From Paracoccus spongiarum (GTDB taxonomy: Bacteria; Pseudomonadota; Alphaproteobacteria; Rhodobacterales; Rhodobacteraceae): DNA of 64,000 nt. The stretch spans positions 1-64,000 of the forward strand of contig NZ_JAVAMQ010000016.1 of assembly GCF_030732095.1 (NCBI RefSeq), in the 5' to 3' direction. The stretch's first letter is position 1; every line of letters begins with the position of its first letter. Both the position numbers and the translations under genes were made by a program. Positions 17,078 through 28,547 of this stretch are shown here, one piece after another. The notes under the pieces were generated by a model. That model saw nothing but the letters and a program-made list of their open reading frames with translations, was not told the DNA's origin and did no database searches.

Positions 17078-18217
17078 TCAGTCCGTCGGCTTCAGCACAA
17101 CCTTGGTCCAGCCATCGTCGCGTGCGTCGAAATGCTTGTAGGCGTCTGGCGCCTGATCGAGCGGCAGTCGATGCGAAATGATTTGCGCAGGATTGGCCCG
17201 GCCATGCTCGATAAGATTCATCAGTCGCCGGTTATAATGCTTTACATTGCATTGCCCGGTGCCGATCTTCTGCCCCTTGAACCAGAAGTTGCCGAAGTCG
17301 AACGCAATCTTGCCTTCCTTCTGCAGATCGTCGGGCGCATTGGGGTCTTCCGGGATGAACACGCCGACAACGCCGATGCCGCCGGTGGCCTTCGTGCTTT
17401 TAACGAGGCAGTTCATCGTGTAATTGCTGCGCTCCTTGCCGTGGCGATCGCAGCACTGGTAACCTACCGCCTCGACCCCACGGTCGGTCCCGAGGCCGCC
17501 GGTTGCTTCTAGGATCTGCTGGGCGGGATCGCCCTTGCGCATGTCGATCGGAATCGCGCCCATCGCCTCGGCCAGTTTCAGGCGGTCATCGTGGAAATCG
17601 ACCACGAAGATCTGAGCGGCGCCGCGGATTTGGGCTGAGTGCGCGGCCATCAGACCGACCGGACCAGCGCCATAGATCGCGATGCTTTCGCCGGGCAGGA
17701 AACCGGACAGTTCGACGCCATGCCAACCCGTCGGGAAGATGTCGGAGAGCATGACATAGTCATCCTCCTTCTCTTTGGCGTCTTCGGGCAGCTTCAGACA
17801 GTTGAAGTCCGCATAAGGAACGCGCAGCAACTCGGCCTGACCGCCTTGCCACGGCCCCATCTCAGCAAAGCCATAAGCTGCGCCGGCGGTTCCGGGGTTG
17901 GTCGTGAGGCAAAACCCCGTCAGACCGCGTTCGCAATTTTCGCAGAACCCGCAACCCACGTTGAACGGCATGCAGACCCGATCGCCCTTCTTGATCCGAT
18001 CTACGGCAGAGCCAACCTCGATGACTTCGCCAAGGTTTTCGTGACCAAAAACCCTGCCCTTCTCGAAGCTGGTGCGGCCCTCATACATGTGAAGGTCAGA
18101 CCCGCAAATGTTGGTGGTGGTCACCCGAATGATAACATCGGTCGGTTTCTCGATCTTGGGATCGTCGATGGTATCCACGGAAACGTCTTTGGGTCCGTTG
18201 TATACGACTGCTTTCAT
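17078..18217 (-). CDS. Zinc-dependent, glutathione-independent formaldehyde dehydrogenase-like enzyme
   Basis: 379 residues. Catalytic zinc ligands appear in NICGSDLHMYEGR (Cys38) and GHENLGEV; the structural zinc loop CGFCENCERGLTGFC is complete; the NAD site is AIYGAGPVGLMAAHSA. The long insertion with GYQCCDRHGKERSNY and length match the Pseudomonas FdhA-type formaldehyde dismutase/dehydrogenase subfamily of MDR alcohol dehydrogenases. Expected reaction is oxidation of formaldehyde or a small aldehyde with tightly bound NAD+. It heads the operon with the PfpI-like gene. Confidence 0.92.
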   Translation of the reverse strand: MKAVVYNGPKDVSVDTIDDPKIEKPTDVIIRVTTTNICGSDLHMYEGRTSFEKGRVFGHENLGEVIEVGSAVDRIKKGDRVCMPFNVGCGFCENCERGLTGFCLTTNPGTAGAAYGFAEMGPWQGGQAELLRVPYADFNCLKLPEDAKEKEDDYVMLSDIFPTGWHGVELSGFLPGESIAIYGAGPVGLMAAHSAQIRGAAQIFVVDFHDDRLKLAEAMGAIPIDMRKGDPAQQILEATGGLGTDRGVEAVGYQCCDRHGKERSNYTMNCLVKSTKATGGIGVVGVFIPEDPNAPDDLQKEGKIAFDFGNFWFKGQKIGTGQCNVKHYNRRLMNLIEHGRANPAQIISHRLPLDQAPDAYKHFDARDDGWTKVVLKPTD

Positions 18218-18578
18218 CGGCTTTTCCTTTCGTAGCGCTGCTCAAGACGTCATCAAGTGGAGCGCTTGCTGATGATCCGGACCAGCGCAACGGCGAAGGA
18301 ACGCGCATCTTTCCAACTGATCTCAGGGCCCTAACCCGCCGGATGCCTGAGCGGTTCCTTCCCGTTCGCAGTTCTTGGATCGATTTTCGGCGGCTTTTCG
18401 ATTTCTTTTGCCGGGAAGGTCTAAAAAAGCGGCGGATTGATGCACTCAAGAAATCCCTGCGAAAACCACGGCGCCATGACGGCGCAGTGCATAGACGCAG
18501 CCCTGCCAGCAGCACCATCAAAAGCGGTATAAGCGCAACAAGATACAGCTGTGGATAAATTTGGGTGACGCGACTTGA
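18218..18578. other. Intergenic region without gene
   Basis: Contains the upstream region of the formaldehyde dehydrogenase gene (minus strand) and the flank of an IS256 remnant. Short frames here lack ribosome sites and recognisable protein features. No clear promoter motif or RNA gene is seen. Confidence 0.5.
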
Positions 18579-19166
18579 TCAGGCGGCGCGGCTTTGGTTG
18601 GCATCGTCAGCGACGACCCCGTCGGTAAATCTGACGCCTTCGATGACGCGTGGCAACTGGTTTGTGCCGTTGAGCTTGCGCCACTTCTTCGATGCGGCCC
18701 GGACCAGGGTGAAGACCATCAGCTTTGCGGTTTACTGCGACACTTCGCCGTTGGTGCGGACAGTGCGATGTCGGACGGTGGCAAAGACACTTTCAATGGG
18801 GTTGGAGGTGTGCAGATGCTCCCAGTGTTCGGCCGGGAAGTCGTAAAATGCTAGCAAGGCCTCGTTGTCCTTGGTCAGGCAGGAGACGCCACGCTGGTAT
18901 TTGGCGGCGTATTTTTCCTTGAAGATCTCTATGGCCGCCAATGCCGAGGCGCGGGTTGCGGCGTGGGAGATCTCGCGCAGATCGGCGGTGACAGCCGGCT
19001 GCACGGCTTTGGGGAAGCAATTGAGCACATTCGCCTTCTTGTGAAACCAGCAGCGTTGATGGCGGGTGCCAGGAAAGACCTCATCCATGGCCTTCCAGAA
19101 GCCCAAGGCGCCATCGCCGACAGCCAGTTCCGGCGGCACGGCAAGGACGCGGGTGTTGGATGTCAC
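18579..19166 (-). pseudogene. IS256-family (Mutator) transposase, C-terminal half
   Basis: From 19150 leftward the frame gives VGDGALGFWKAMDEVFPGTRHQRCWFHKKANVL, the conserved IS256 core around the second catalytic Asp, then LHTSNPIESVFATVRHRTVRTNGEVSQ with the final catalytic Glu. A TAA stop at 18732-18734 interrupts the gene, but the same frame continues with typical C-terminal sequence (KLMVFTLVRAASKKWRKLNG) to a TGA at 18579. The N-terminal half is absent, replaced by IS21-like sequence. Confidence 0.85.
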
Positions 19167-19326
19167 TGAGAACTGACCCAGCCACGATAGAAAATCTCAC
19201 TGAGAATTGACCCATGTGGAACCCTCCCGCTGACGGGAATTGTCGGGGGTCATTGGAGTGATCGACATGGATATTTTGAGCGTCATTCGACGTTGGGCAC
19301 TTCGGGATAAGTTGCCCAGGGCATAG
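19161..19326 (+). mobile_element. IS21-like terminal fragment
   Basis: Two 17-base direct repeats with one mismatch (CACTGAGAACTGACCCA at 19164-19180 and CACTGAGAATTGACCCA at 19198-19214) are typical of the multiple terminal repeats of IS21 elements. A 19-residue frame (19267-19326, MDILSVIRRWALRDKLP) resembles an IstA N-terminus and then stops. The rest of the element is missing, and it directly abuts the IS256 fragment. Confidence 0.55.
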
Positions 19327-19503
19327 GAAAATTCCAGCGCGCAAGGATCGCTATTCCTCATGTCGTCTGCTCCTTCAGGTTGGGCAGACTCTACATCACG
19401 GCGAGGGAACTTCCGGGGAGCAGGTCACCTGAGCCGGTGCAGAAGACTCATTGAAACCCCGACTATAACCATCTATATACCATCCATGCGGATGGAGGTT
19501 GCG

Positions 19504-19920
19504 ATGCACAATGTCACCCGTCTGCCCGAGCGGCAGGCAGAACCCGAAAAGATCACGATCAATCTCGGCCATGTCGACTTGGGCCGGATCGATCTTCTCG
19601 TGCGCGAAGGCTTCTATGCTAACCGGACAGACTTCATTCGCACCGCCATACGCAACCAGTTGAGCAGTGAAGGAGGTTCGGTCGCGCAGTCGATCGAACG
19701 GCACAAGCTGGAACTTGGGCTCTTCGACATCACGCGGGCCGATCTGGAAGCCTTCGCAGAGGCCGGGCAAATCCTGCACCTCAAGGTTGTCGGACTGGCG
19801 AGGATCTCGGCGGATGTTTCACCCGAACTGGCCGTGGCGACGATCGGGTCGTTGAACGTGCTTGGGTCACTTCAGGCACCGAAGGCCGTCAAAGCCGCCC
19901 TTAAAGACCGCATCACCTGA
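19504..19920 (+). CDS. Ribbon-helix-helix (CopG-like) regulator linked to PHB depolymerase
   Basis: 138 residues. GGAGG is five bases before ATG at 19504. The KITINLGHVDLGRIDLLVREGFYANRTDFIRTAIRNQL segment (18-56) is a beta strand plus two helices, as in CopG/MetJ-type DNA-binding proteins. The C-terminal part (LKVVGLARISADVSPELAVATIGSLNVLGSL) may be a sensing or oligomerisation domain. It lies 31 bases upstream of the esterase gene, a pairing seen in Rhodobacteraceae, and probably autoregulates that operon. Confidence 0.75.
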   Translation: MHNVTRLPERQAEPEKITINLGHVDLGRIDLLVREGFYANRTDFIRTAIRNQLSSEGGSVAQSIERHKLELGLFDITRADLEAFAEAGQILHLKVVGLARISADVSPELAVATIGSLNVLGSLQAPKAVKAALKDRIT

Positions 19921-19951
19921 GGCCGTCCGCCTCTTAAGAAGGATAGTATCA

Positions 19952-21037
19952 ATGAACGACGATTTCGCGACGGCCATGCGCCGGGCGCTCGGGAAGACGT
20001 GTGCCAATGACCCAGTCAGTGCCACGGCAATCATTCAAGAGGCTCTTGCGCGTCAGACTGGTACTGCGCCAAGCGCCCCGGACAGGAGCGACACAGTTGC
20101 AATGAGGTCCGGAGACCCATTCGCCAGCCTGCTGCGTGACGGTTGCAAGCCCTGTTCCGGCGGCGGCTTGATGCAGGGATTGCAATTGCCCTCGCGACCC
20201 GCTGGTAAAGAGATCGAAGTGCCGGAGGGCGCCCACTATGAAAGCCGCCACCATGGGGGCCCAGCCGGGTCACGCCGCTATACGCTCTATACCCCCACGG
20301 ACCGTCCGGCGGGTTTCGCCGGGATTGTGCTGATGCTGCATGGCTGCACACAGTCACCCGACGACTTTGCTCGCGGCACGCGCATGAATGAGGCGGCCGA
20401 AATCGCGGGCTACATCGTCGCCTACCCAGAGCAGGCGCGCGCGCACAATATCCAATCCTGCTGGAACTGGTTCCGACCGGAGGACCAGGCGCGCGACCAA
20501 GGCGAGCCAGGGATTCTGGCAGAACTCGTCCGAGATCTCATGGCCGAGTTTGATTTGCCAGAGGGTCGGGCCTTCGTGGCTGGCTTGTCGGCGGGCGGCG
20601 CGATGGCGGCCATCATGGCGCAGGCCTATCCTGACATATTTGCGGCCGCGGGTGTCCATTCCGGGCTTCCTGCAGGTGCGGCCAGCGATGTCATTTCAGC
20701 CTTTGCCGCAATGCAAGGGAACAGCGTTTCCCGGACGCCGCAAGGGACAATACCGATGATCGTGTTCCACGGAATGGCGGATACGACAGTTTCGCCGGTA
20801 AATGGTGTTCGTTTGATCGCCGGTTCAGGTATTGAGACCCAGCATAACGGAAATGGCCGAACCTGGTCGCGTTTCATCACCCACGATGGCTCGGAACTGT
20901 GGCGCGTCGCGCAGGCCGGTCATGCTTGGTTCGGGGGCGATCCGGCGGGCTCATACACCGACCCCTTCGGTCCCGATGCCTCGGCAGAGATGATCCGTTT
21001 CTTCGAGAAAATCGCTGAGGGCGAAAGCAGCAGGTGA
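19952..21037 (+). CDS. PHB-depolymerase family esterase
   Basis: 361 residues from ATG at 19952 with AAGGA ahead. After an 85-residue N-terminal part rich in polar residues, the alpha/beta-hydrolase core shows VLMLHGCTQSPDDFARGT (oxyanion loop), VAGLSAGGAMA (GxSxG nucleophile), VFHGMADTTVSP (Asp) and AGHAWFGGDPAGSYTDPFG (His). This is the esterase_phb group, which includes intracellular poly(3-hydroxybutyrate) and feruloyl-type esterases. No signal peptide is seen, so it is likely intracellular and acts on storage polymer or oligomers. Confidence 0.9.
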   Translation: MNDDFATAMRRALGKTCANDPVSATAIIQEALARQTGTAPSAPDRSDTVAMRSGDPFASLLRDGCKPCSGGGLMQGLQLPSRPAGKEIEVPEGAHYESRHHGGPAGSRRYTLYTPTDRPAGFAGIVLMLHGCTQSPDDFARGTRMNEAAEIAGYIVAYPEQARAHNIQSCWNWFRPEDQARDQGEPGILAELVRDLMAEFDLPEGRAFVAGLSAGGAMAAIMAQAYPDIFAAAGVHSGLPAGAASDVISAFAAMQGNSVSRTPQGTIPMIVFHGMADTTVSPVNGVRLIAGSGIETQHNGNGRTWSRFITHDGSELWRVAQAGHAWFGGDPAGSYTDPFGPDASAEMIRFFEKIAEGESSR

Positions 21038-21078
21038 CGAAGGGCAGAGGTGGTCGCGAGATTTCGGACCAGTTGCTA

Positions 21079-21330
21079 ACCCGATCCGCACCGGAAGGTC
21101 GTAACCAGCAAGGGTCGCAGACAGGCGCTGGAAGTCTTCCAGCGTGTTCATGACGGTCATACGACGCCGACGGGTCTTGCCCGGAATGCTGATCAGGACT
21201 TCGTGGCGATGCTTGGAAATGTCGATGGCAACCAGCACGGTCGCGACGATAGAATGCTTGACGGTCATAGCCAGTCTCCTCAGCGGTGTGGTTCACGCAA
21301 AACCACTGTTGAGACCTGAGACCCGGTTAT
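21079..21330 (-). mobile_element. IS110-family element, 5' fragment
   Basis: Minus strand ATG at 21268 opens a frame with VATVLVAIDISKHRHEVLI, the RuvC-like DEDD start of IS110 transposases, and continues as a good match to LEDFQRLSATLAGYDLPVRIG before similarity ends near 21079; only about 63 of roughly 300-plus residues remain. The noncoding 5' end (21269 to about 21330) fuses into the ParB-methylase gene, marking the insertion point that cut prophage A. Confidence 0.75.
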
Positions 21331-21906
21331 TGCCAGCAGTTTGCTGACCACATCCGCCGAGGTGCTGTCGCCGCAGATCAGCCGGTGATCGCCCAGCCGC
21401 CAAAGATCGCCCGGCACCGAGACCGGATCGGTCGGCGGTTCGGGCACCTCGTCCTCACCCTCGGCGACGGCGTCATCGCCGAGATCCGGATCCTGCAGCA
21501 GCGCCTCCAACTCGTCTTCGGCAAAGCCTAGCAGCGAGAGGTCGAAATCGTCGGCCAGCAGACCGGCCACCTCGTCGCGCAGCAGGCTTTCGTCCCAGTC
21601 GCCGAGTTCTGTCAACTTGTTGTCGGCGATCCGGTAGGCCCGGCGCTCTGCCTCGTCGAGATGGCCGAGCCGGATCACCGGCACTTCCGCAAGCCCCAGT
21701 TCGGTCGCCGCCAGCACCCGGCCGTGACCCGCGATCAACTCGCCATCGTCACCAACCATGCAGGGCACGGTCCAGCCGAAACGCGCCATGCTGGCGGCGA
21801 TCCGGGCGACCTGATCGGGCCCGTGCAACTTCGCATTTCGGGCATAGGGGCGCAGCCGCTCGATCGGCCAGAACTCGATCTGGCGCGGCGCAAAGGTGAG
21901 GTCCAT
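21280..21906 (-). pseudogene. Phage ParB-nuclease/DNA methylase, truncated by IS110
   Basis: From ATG at 21906 (MDLTFAPRQIEFWPIERL) residues 8-100 are a ParB/Srx fold (YARNAKLHGPDQVARIAASM, GELIAGHGRVLAATELG). An acidic linker follows, then GDLWRLGDHRLICGDSTSADVV, the entry of the N4/N6 DNA-methylase domain. Reading then runs into IS110 DNA and stops; the DPPY motif is lost. In related prophages this gene precedes the terminase, so the late genes of prophage A were removed at this point. Confidence 0.8.
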
Positions 21907-21987
21907 GGGGCAGGGTGGTCCTGTGGTTTTGGGTGGTTTCCAGAAGGTGGCTTCCTCCTGGCTTCCGGTCGTGGTGGCTTCCGCAAA

Positions 21988-22106
21988 GTGGATCCCGGGA
22001 TCCACCTTGGAATCCAGCAGGAATCCACCCTGCGGAGACGCTTAAAGCCTTGTATTATTGAACGAAAATGGTCTCAAGCTGGCCAAGTGGATTCCGGGTG
22101 GATTCC
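21988..22106. repeat. Cluster of GGATTCC-type palindromic repeats
   Basis: A perfect 18-base palindrome (GTGGATCCCGGGATCCAC, 21988-22005) is followed by GGAATCCAGCAGGAATCCAC (22009-22028) and by GTGGATTCCGGGTGGATTCC (22087-22106). Units are direct and inverted versions of TGGATTCC. The position between the R-M operon end and the ParB gene suggests protein binding or a decayed phage site. The rest of 21907-22206 holds no convincing gene. Confidence 0.6.
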
Positions 22107-22206
22107 CCGGTGAAATCGCCTGACGCTGGCAAACTTCCGCGCTGCGCCCCCCCGAATACGGATGCCGCCGGGGAGGAACCAAGGCAGGGGGTAGGGCCTC
22201 CCTACT

Positions 22207-24747
<2,541 letters not shown>

Positions 24748-24782
24748 TGAACTCCTAGTCCGACGTTGCCGGTCGTTCGGCG

Positions 24783-25109
24783 TCAGTTTAGACCCAAGCG
24801 GAGACCGGAAGTCTCTACGAGTTTCCACCAAAACCTGTTATCGTTGACGCGGAAACGATAACTTCCTGATCTATAACCGCGCCGCCCCTTCTCGACATTC
24901 AGGCCGACGGCAGATAACGCAGCTGCCATGGCCGGATCGTTAAAGTACACGCGCAACTCCGAACCCCATTTGTTACCTTGGTTTTGGTAATGCGGGGGTG
25001 AGCCGGGCGACACGCTGACACCTGTTGCCGCGTGGTAGCGCTTTTCAAATCTCGACTGTGAGCGGGGCGCGACTTCTGCCTCGAGGAGAACGTCTATTGA
25101 TGTCGGCAT
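24783..25109 (-). CDS. Small protein of unknown function in the R-M operon
   Basis: 108 residues, no family recognised. It is basic and aromatic at the C-terminus (RGYRSGSYRFRVNDNRFWWKLVETSG), which suggests a small alpha/beta fold that may bind DNA. GGAAGG precedes ATG at 25109. It lies 21 bases after the Eco57I-like gene and 35 before the helicase, so it is embedded in the operon and may be a subunit or inhibitor of the nuclease. Confidence 0.6.
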   Translation of the reverse strand: MPTSIDVLLEAEVAPRSQSRFEKRYHAATGVSVSPGSPPHYQNQGNKWGSELRVYFNDPAMAAALSAVGLNVEKGRRGYRSGSYRFRVNDNRFWWKLVETSGLRLGLN

Positions 25110-25130
25110 TGCCGTGGAACCTTCCGAAAA

Positions 25131-26690
25131 TTAATCTATAGATCGTATCTTGGAGCCGATAAATTCTCGTTCCTCCAATGTCAGTTGATACCGTTGGGCG
25201 AGTGCTTCATCAGTCCACAAAGTCGTCATGTCGAGAATTGGGACAAAATTATACGCCGATTTCGTAAGATGATGGGAATACATGAACTGCGCGACAAGAA
25301 ATCTAAAAAACTTTGATCTCATATACATAATGAGATTTTCCGCTTCGGCTCTGGATCCGTATGCTCCGATTACGAGATAAGTCTCGGTGCAGATTTCGCC
25401 CGGTGGCAAAACCTCAATCTTGGAAAAGACTTTCCGCTTTCCGTCTTTTCCCGGGTTCCCAGCATGGTCGTAGGCGACATAGGAAGTAATCACTTTCCAT
25501 TTGTCGATGATCTCCGATCCAACGGTAATTTTGTTCCGTGGAAATGGTCCTTCGCCCTTTTCCCAGCGCAACACCAAGTCTCCAGTCTCCTCTGGGCGCG
25601 CATTGGTAGCAAGTCCAAACGGTTTCCTGCTGGAGACCTGCAGGCTCATCGTTGGTTCGTTCTCTTGCAGAACTTTCCGAATAATTGGAACGGCGCCGCT
25701 GTGACGAACGAAAGTCGAAAATTCATCTAACCGTCGTTCCGTCGTACTTTCAGACGAACTACCTACTATGTTTGTGACTTCGCACAGACCGCGTTCGTCG
25801 CGGTTCCAAAGAAAATAGCAGACACCGCCCGCAAGGTCTACACCCGGGAATGCGTCTTTTGCATTCTCAAAATCAACCAACTTTCGGAGTCGACTATCGG
25901 CCAGCATTGTGGCTCTGAAATCACCTAAACCCTTTCCGCCCCCAAACCAGCGCGAGGGGATAATCATCGAAAGATATCTCGGTTCTAGTGTCTTGGCCTG
26001 CTCAACAAATTCTTGATAGATCGGCGAAGCGCTGACGCCGTGCCCTCCATCGGACAACTGGTAAGGTGGATTGCCGATAATCACATCGAACTGCATGTGT
26101 CCTCCGAATATCTCGCTAATACGAGACTTAATGTTGTCGGTATGAATGAACGTATAGGCGTGCGATTCACGGTCGGCGCCCCGATCCATGGTTTTGTTGC
26201 TTGCTCCGCAGTAGCGACATTTCCCATTTACCCACACGTGCTCAGTCCGTTCAAACCAGACATTGCCTGCGTCGGTCGTGAAACTGCACGCGATGGAATG
26301 CGCGCCGTTGGCATGCTTCGAGCAGTAGAGGCTCCGCCGCGCCAGCAGGCTGGTCAGTTGCGTGATGCCGATGCCGAAGACCTGTCTGGTCAGGATGTGA
26401 TCGACGCGCGCCTGCAGGTCGGGGATTTCGCCCGCCAGCCCGTCGATCAGACGGCGCGTGATCTCGCGCAGAAAGACGCCCGACTTGGTGCAGGGATCGA
26501 GGAACCTGACCGTGCTGTCGGCCCAGAGATCGGCGCCGCCATGGTCGGCGGCCCAAGCCTCGGTCAGCGTGTCCAGCATGCGGTTGGCGAACTCGGGCGG
26601 AGTGAATACCTCGTCGTTCGACAGGTTGGCGATGCAGGTCAGCACATCGGGATTGCGGCCCCGAAAGGAAAATCCGACCTGATCGTTCAT
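25131..26690 (-). CDS. Eco57I-like methyltransferase subunit with degenerate SAM motif and NPPY
   Basis: 519 residues. NDEVFTPPEFANRMLD opens the methylase fold. Motif I is FLDPCTKSGVFL (65-74), with Thr-Lys replacing the usual Ala-Cys-Gly, whereas motif IV is perfect: IIGNPPYQLSD (NPPY 207-210). Between them lies a zinc-ribbon-like insertion with Cys123, Cys135, Cys158 and Cys161. The C-terminal 250 residues (GEICTETYLVIGAYGSRAEAENLI) resemble Eco57I-type target recognition. It overlaps the upstream N-6 methylase gene by four bases. The two subunits look complementary, one with SAM motif and the other with catalytic motif. Confidence 0.82.
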   Translation of the reverse strand: MNDQVGFSFRGRNPDVLTCIANLSNDEVFTPPEFANRMLDTLTEAWAADHGGADLWADSTVRFLDPCTKSGVFLREITRRLIDGLAGEIPDLQARVDHILTRQVFGIGITQLTSLLARRSLYCSKHANGAHSIACSFTTDAGNVWFERTEHVWVNGKCRYCGASNKTMDRGADRESHAYTFIHTDNIKSRISEIFGGHMQFDVIIGNPPYQLSDGGHGVSASPIYQEFVEQAKTLEPRYLSMIIPSRWFGGGKGLGDFRATMLADSRLRKLVDFENAKDAFPGVDLAGGVCYFLWNRDERGLCEVTNIVGSSSESTTERRLDEFSTFVRHSGAVPIIRKVLQENEPTMSLQVSSRKPFGLATNARPEETGDLVLRWEKGEGPFPRNKITVGSEIIDKWKVITSYVAYDHAGNPGKDGKRKVFSKIEVLPPGEICTETYLVIGAYGSRAEAENLIMYMRSKFFRFLVAQFMYSHHLTKSAYNFVPILDMTTLWTDEALAQRYQLTLEEREFIGSKIRSID

Positions 26691-27340
26691 GCGGCCTCCT
26701 GCGGGGTGCCGTCATGAGCGATGGCCAGATCGCGCAGGGTCATCGCGGGCCAAGTGCGGATCGGGATGAAGATTTCATGCTTGCCCAGGTGCGAGAACAG
26801 CGTCCCCTCTGCGCTGAAGGCGGAGGAACCGGTCAGAACATCCAAACGGAAATCGCGGCGCTGGAACTTGCCTTTGCCCAGATAGCCCCATTCGGCAAAA
26901 GCAATCGGTTGATCGTCCTGCGTCCGCATTGTCAGCGCATCGCCATGAACAAGGTTCTGCGCCAGAACGTATGATGCGGCGCGATACATATCGTCGTTTT
27001 CGTCGATGTTCAGATATTCGGCCATCACACCGATCATGTTCGCCCGGCATTCAGCGATGTTGTCGGGCAGAAGCTCGATCCCATAGGTGCACATGAGCGC
27101 GTAGAGAGAATAGTGCCGCTTCTCGAAATCAGACTTGCCGAACTTGATTTCCACAGCGGCCAGTTTGCGTTGCAGCACCCGAACCAGAAAGTTGCCGCTG
27201 CCGCAGGCGGGTTCGAGAAATCGAGAATCGATCCGGTCGGCCTCGTCCTTGACGAGATCGAGCATGGCATCGACGAGCCATGGGGGCGTGAAGACTTCCC
27301 CATGATCTGCGACGCGTTTCTTTGACTTTATCAGGCTCAT
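26687..27340 (-). CDS. N-6 DNA methylase subunit with SAM motif but no NPPY
   Basis: 217 residues. HGEVFTPPWLVDAMLDLV and FLEPACGSGNFLVRVLQ (motif I, 43-51) are textbook N-6 methylase. The protein continues to GDALTMR and GYLGKGKFQRRDF and then ends without any (N/D/S)PP(Y/F) motif. It is too short for a complete enzyme. Its stop overlaps the start of the second subunit. It is the first gene of the four-gene operon; no strong ribosome site precedes ATG at 27340. Confidence 0.82.
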   Translation of the reverse strand: MSLIKSKKRVADHGEVFTPPWLVDAMLDLVKDEADRIDSRFLEPACGSGNFLVRVLQRKLAAVEIKFGKSDFEKRHYSLYALMCTYGIELLPDNIAECRANMIGVMAEYLNIDENDDMYRAASYVLAQNLVHGDALTMRTQDDQPIAFAEWGYLGKGKFQRRDFRLDVLTGSSAFSAEGTLFSHLGKHEIFIPIRTWPAMTLRDLAIAHDGTPQEAA

Positions 27341-27389
27341 GCGAAATTCATGACAGATTGGAAGGGTGGGGTAAATCCGGCAGCGACCG

Positions 27390-28079
27390 TCATTTCACCC
27401 TCATGACCTCTCCCGTGTCGAGTCGCTTCACGAAATCCACCTCCGCGCCATTCCAGTGATAAGAAAAATGCGCGCCCTGGGTTGGAATAGAGATCACGTC
27501 AGGCCAGAAGATGGCAATGCACTGACCGCCCGGATAGCGGATACTGGGCCAGACGATTCCGTTTGATCCCGCCATGCGGCGTTCTGCACCGAATATTTGC
27601 GAGGGCTGGTAGTCGTCGGGGTGCAATAGGTCCGACTGGCCTGCGGCGTCGTCCAGATCGGCATCGATCGAGCCGATCAACTCCCGGAACTGGGAGGTCC
27701 AGCCCGGCGCCTCGTTTGTGGAGCGCATGAATCGGGCATGGTGATATATGGTTTCGGCAATTGCGACCTCAGTGCTGTCGCCTGCATAGTAGAGCCCGAA
27801 ACTACCGTCCGAGAACCGCCCGGGTCTTAAGGGAGAACAGTGAACGAAGGGTGCCATGACCCAGCTTGCGCCAGTTCCTGTCACGCGTCGCGCCACGGGT
27901 ACTTTGGACAGATCGCCGATGCTGTCGCGGATTCTTGGATTGAACTTGGCCTCGGCAGAAGCCAGCGCCTCCCAGTCTGCGGGATCTGAAATGTCTTCAA
28001 ACAGGTCGATGGGCGGATAGATGGAGCGGATGATGCGGATGGTACGTGGCCAGTTCACACGTCGAACAGGCACCGTCAC
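27390..28079 (-). CDS. RES-domain toxin
   Basis: 229 residues. The central RES pattern is present: GRFSDGSFGLYYAGDSTEVAIAETIYHHARF (Arg-Tyr-Glu type residues of the NAD+-degrading fold) and AERRMAGSNGIVWPSIRYPGGQCIAIFWP with the conserved Ser. RES toxins deplete NAD+ when freed from their Xre antitoxin. Its ATG overlaps the antitoxin stop by four bases. Confidence 0.88.
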   Translation of the reverse strand: MTVPVRRVNWPRTIRIIRSIYPPIDLFEDISDPADWEALASAEAKFNPRIRDSIGDLSKVPVARRVTGTGASWVMAPFVHCSPLRPGRFSDGSFGLYYAGDSTEVAIAETIYHHARFMRSTNEAPGWTSQFRELIGSIDADLDDAAGQSDLLHPDDYQPSQIFGAERRMAGSNGIVWPSIRYPGGQCIAIFWPDVISIPTQGAHFSYHWNGAEVDFVKRLDTGEVMRVK

Positions 28080-28489
28080 CAGGCACCCCGTTCCGCATCA
28101 AGATAGCTGCGCAGGTCCATCAGGTCGGTGATCTCGCCTCGCATCATGATATCGAGCGCGCTGCGCCCGCCGAATGTCTCACTGGGCTTTCGGATCCACG
28201 CGTAACCGCGACCGGGCTCAGCGAACAGATAGCGCAATGCCTTGTGTATCCCGATCAGGATGGCCATCCGGGCGCGCAGATCGCGGTCGATGCGTCCGAC
28301 ATCGCCAGCCTTCCAGCGCGCCCATGTACGCTGAGCCATGTCACCCAGAAGTACGCGCGCCTCGATATCCGTCAGCCCCCACGCGCGGAAAAGGTTAACG
28401 GTGGCGCGCGCCAGAGCCGCTGCTTCATCGTCGGTAATGACGGGAAGGTCAGGGCGTGCGATGATCGGCTGGACTGTCGTGAACTGCAT
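28076..28489 (-). CDS. Xre/MbcA/ParS-type antitoxin of the RES toxin
   Basis: 137 residues. Residues about 20-85 form the Xre-like helical domain (AAALARATVNLFRAWGLTDIEARVLLGDMAQRTWARWKAG). The C-terminal part (IHKALRYLFAEPGRGYAWIRKPSETFGGRSALDIMMRG) is the conserved DUF2384/ParS toxin-binding segment. It is the upstream gene, has a palindromic operator-like site ahead (28501-28536), and is expected to repress the operon together with the toxin. Confidence 0.88.
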   Translation of the reverse strand: MQFTTVQPIIARPDLPVITDDEAAALARATVNLFRAWGLTDIEARVLLGDMAQRTWARWKAGDVGRIDRDLRARMAILIGIHKALRYLFAEPGRGYAWIRKPSETFGGRSALDIMMRGEITDLMDLRSYLDAERGAW

Positions 28490-28500
28490 GACCGCTCTCC

Positions 28501-28536
28501 TTTGGCATCAATATATGGATTGTGTGCCAAAAGGCA
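28501..28536 (-). promoter_or_regulatory. Putative operator of the RES-Xre operon
   Basis: TTTGGCA at 28501-28507 and TGCCAAA at 28525-28531 are a perfect inverted pair, and TGCCAAAAGGCA at 28525-28536 is a second palindrome sharing one arm. They lie 12-47 bases upstream of the antitoxin start, where Xre-type autorepressors bind. Confidence 0.55.
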
Positions 28537-28547
28537 ATGATGAATAT

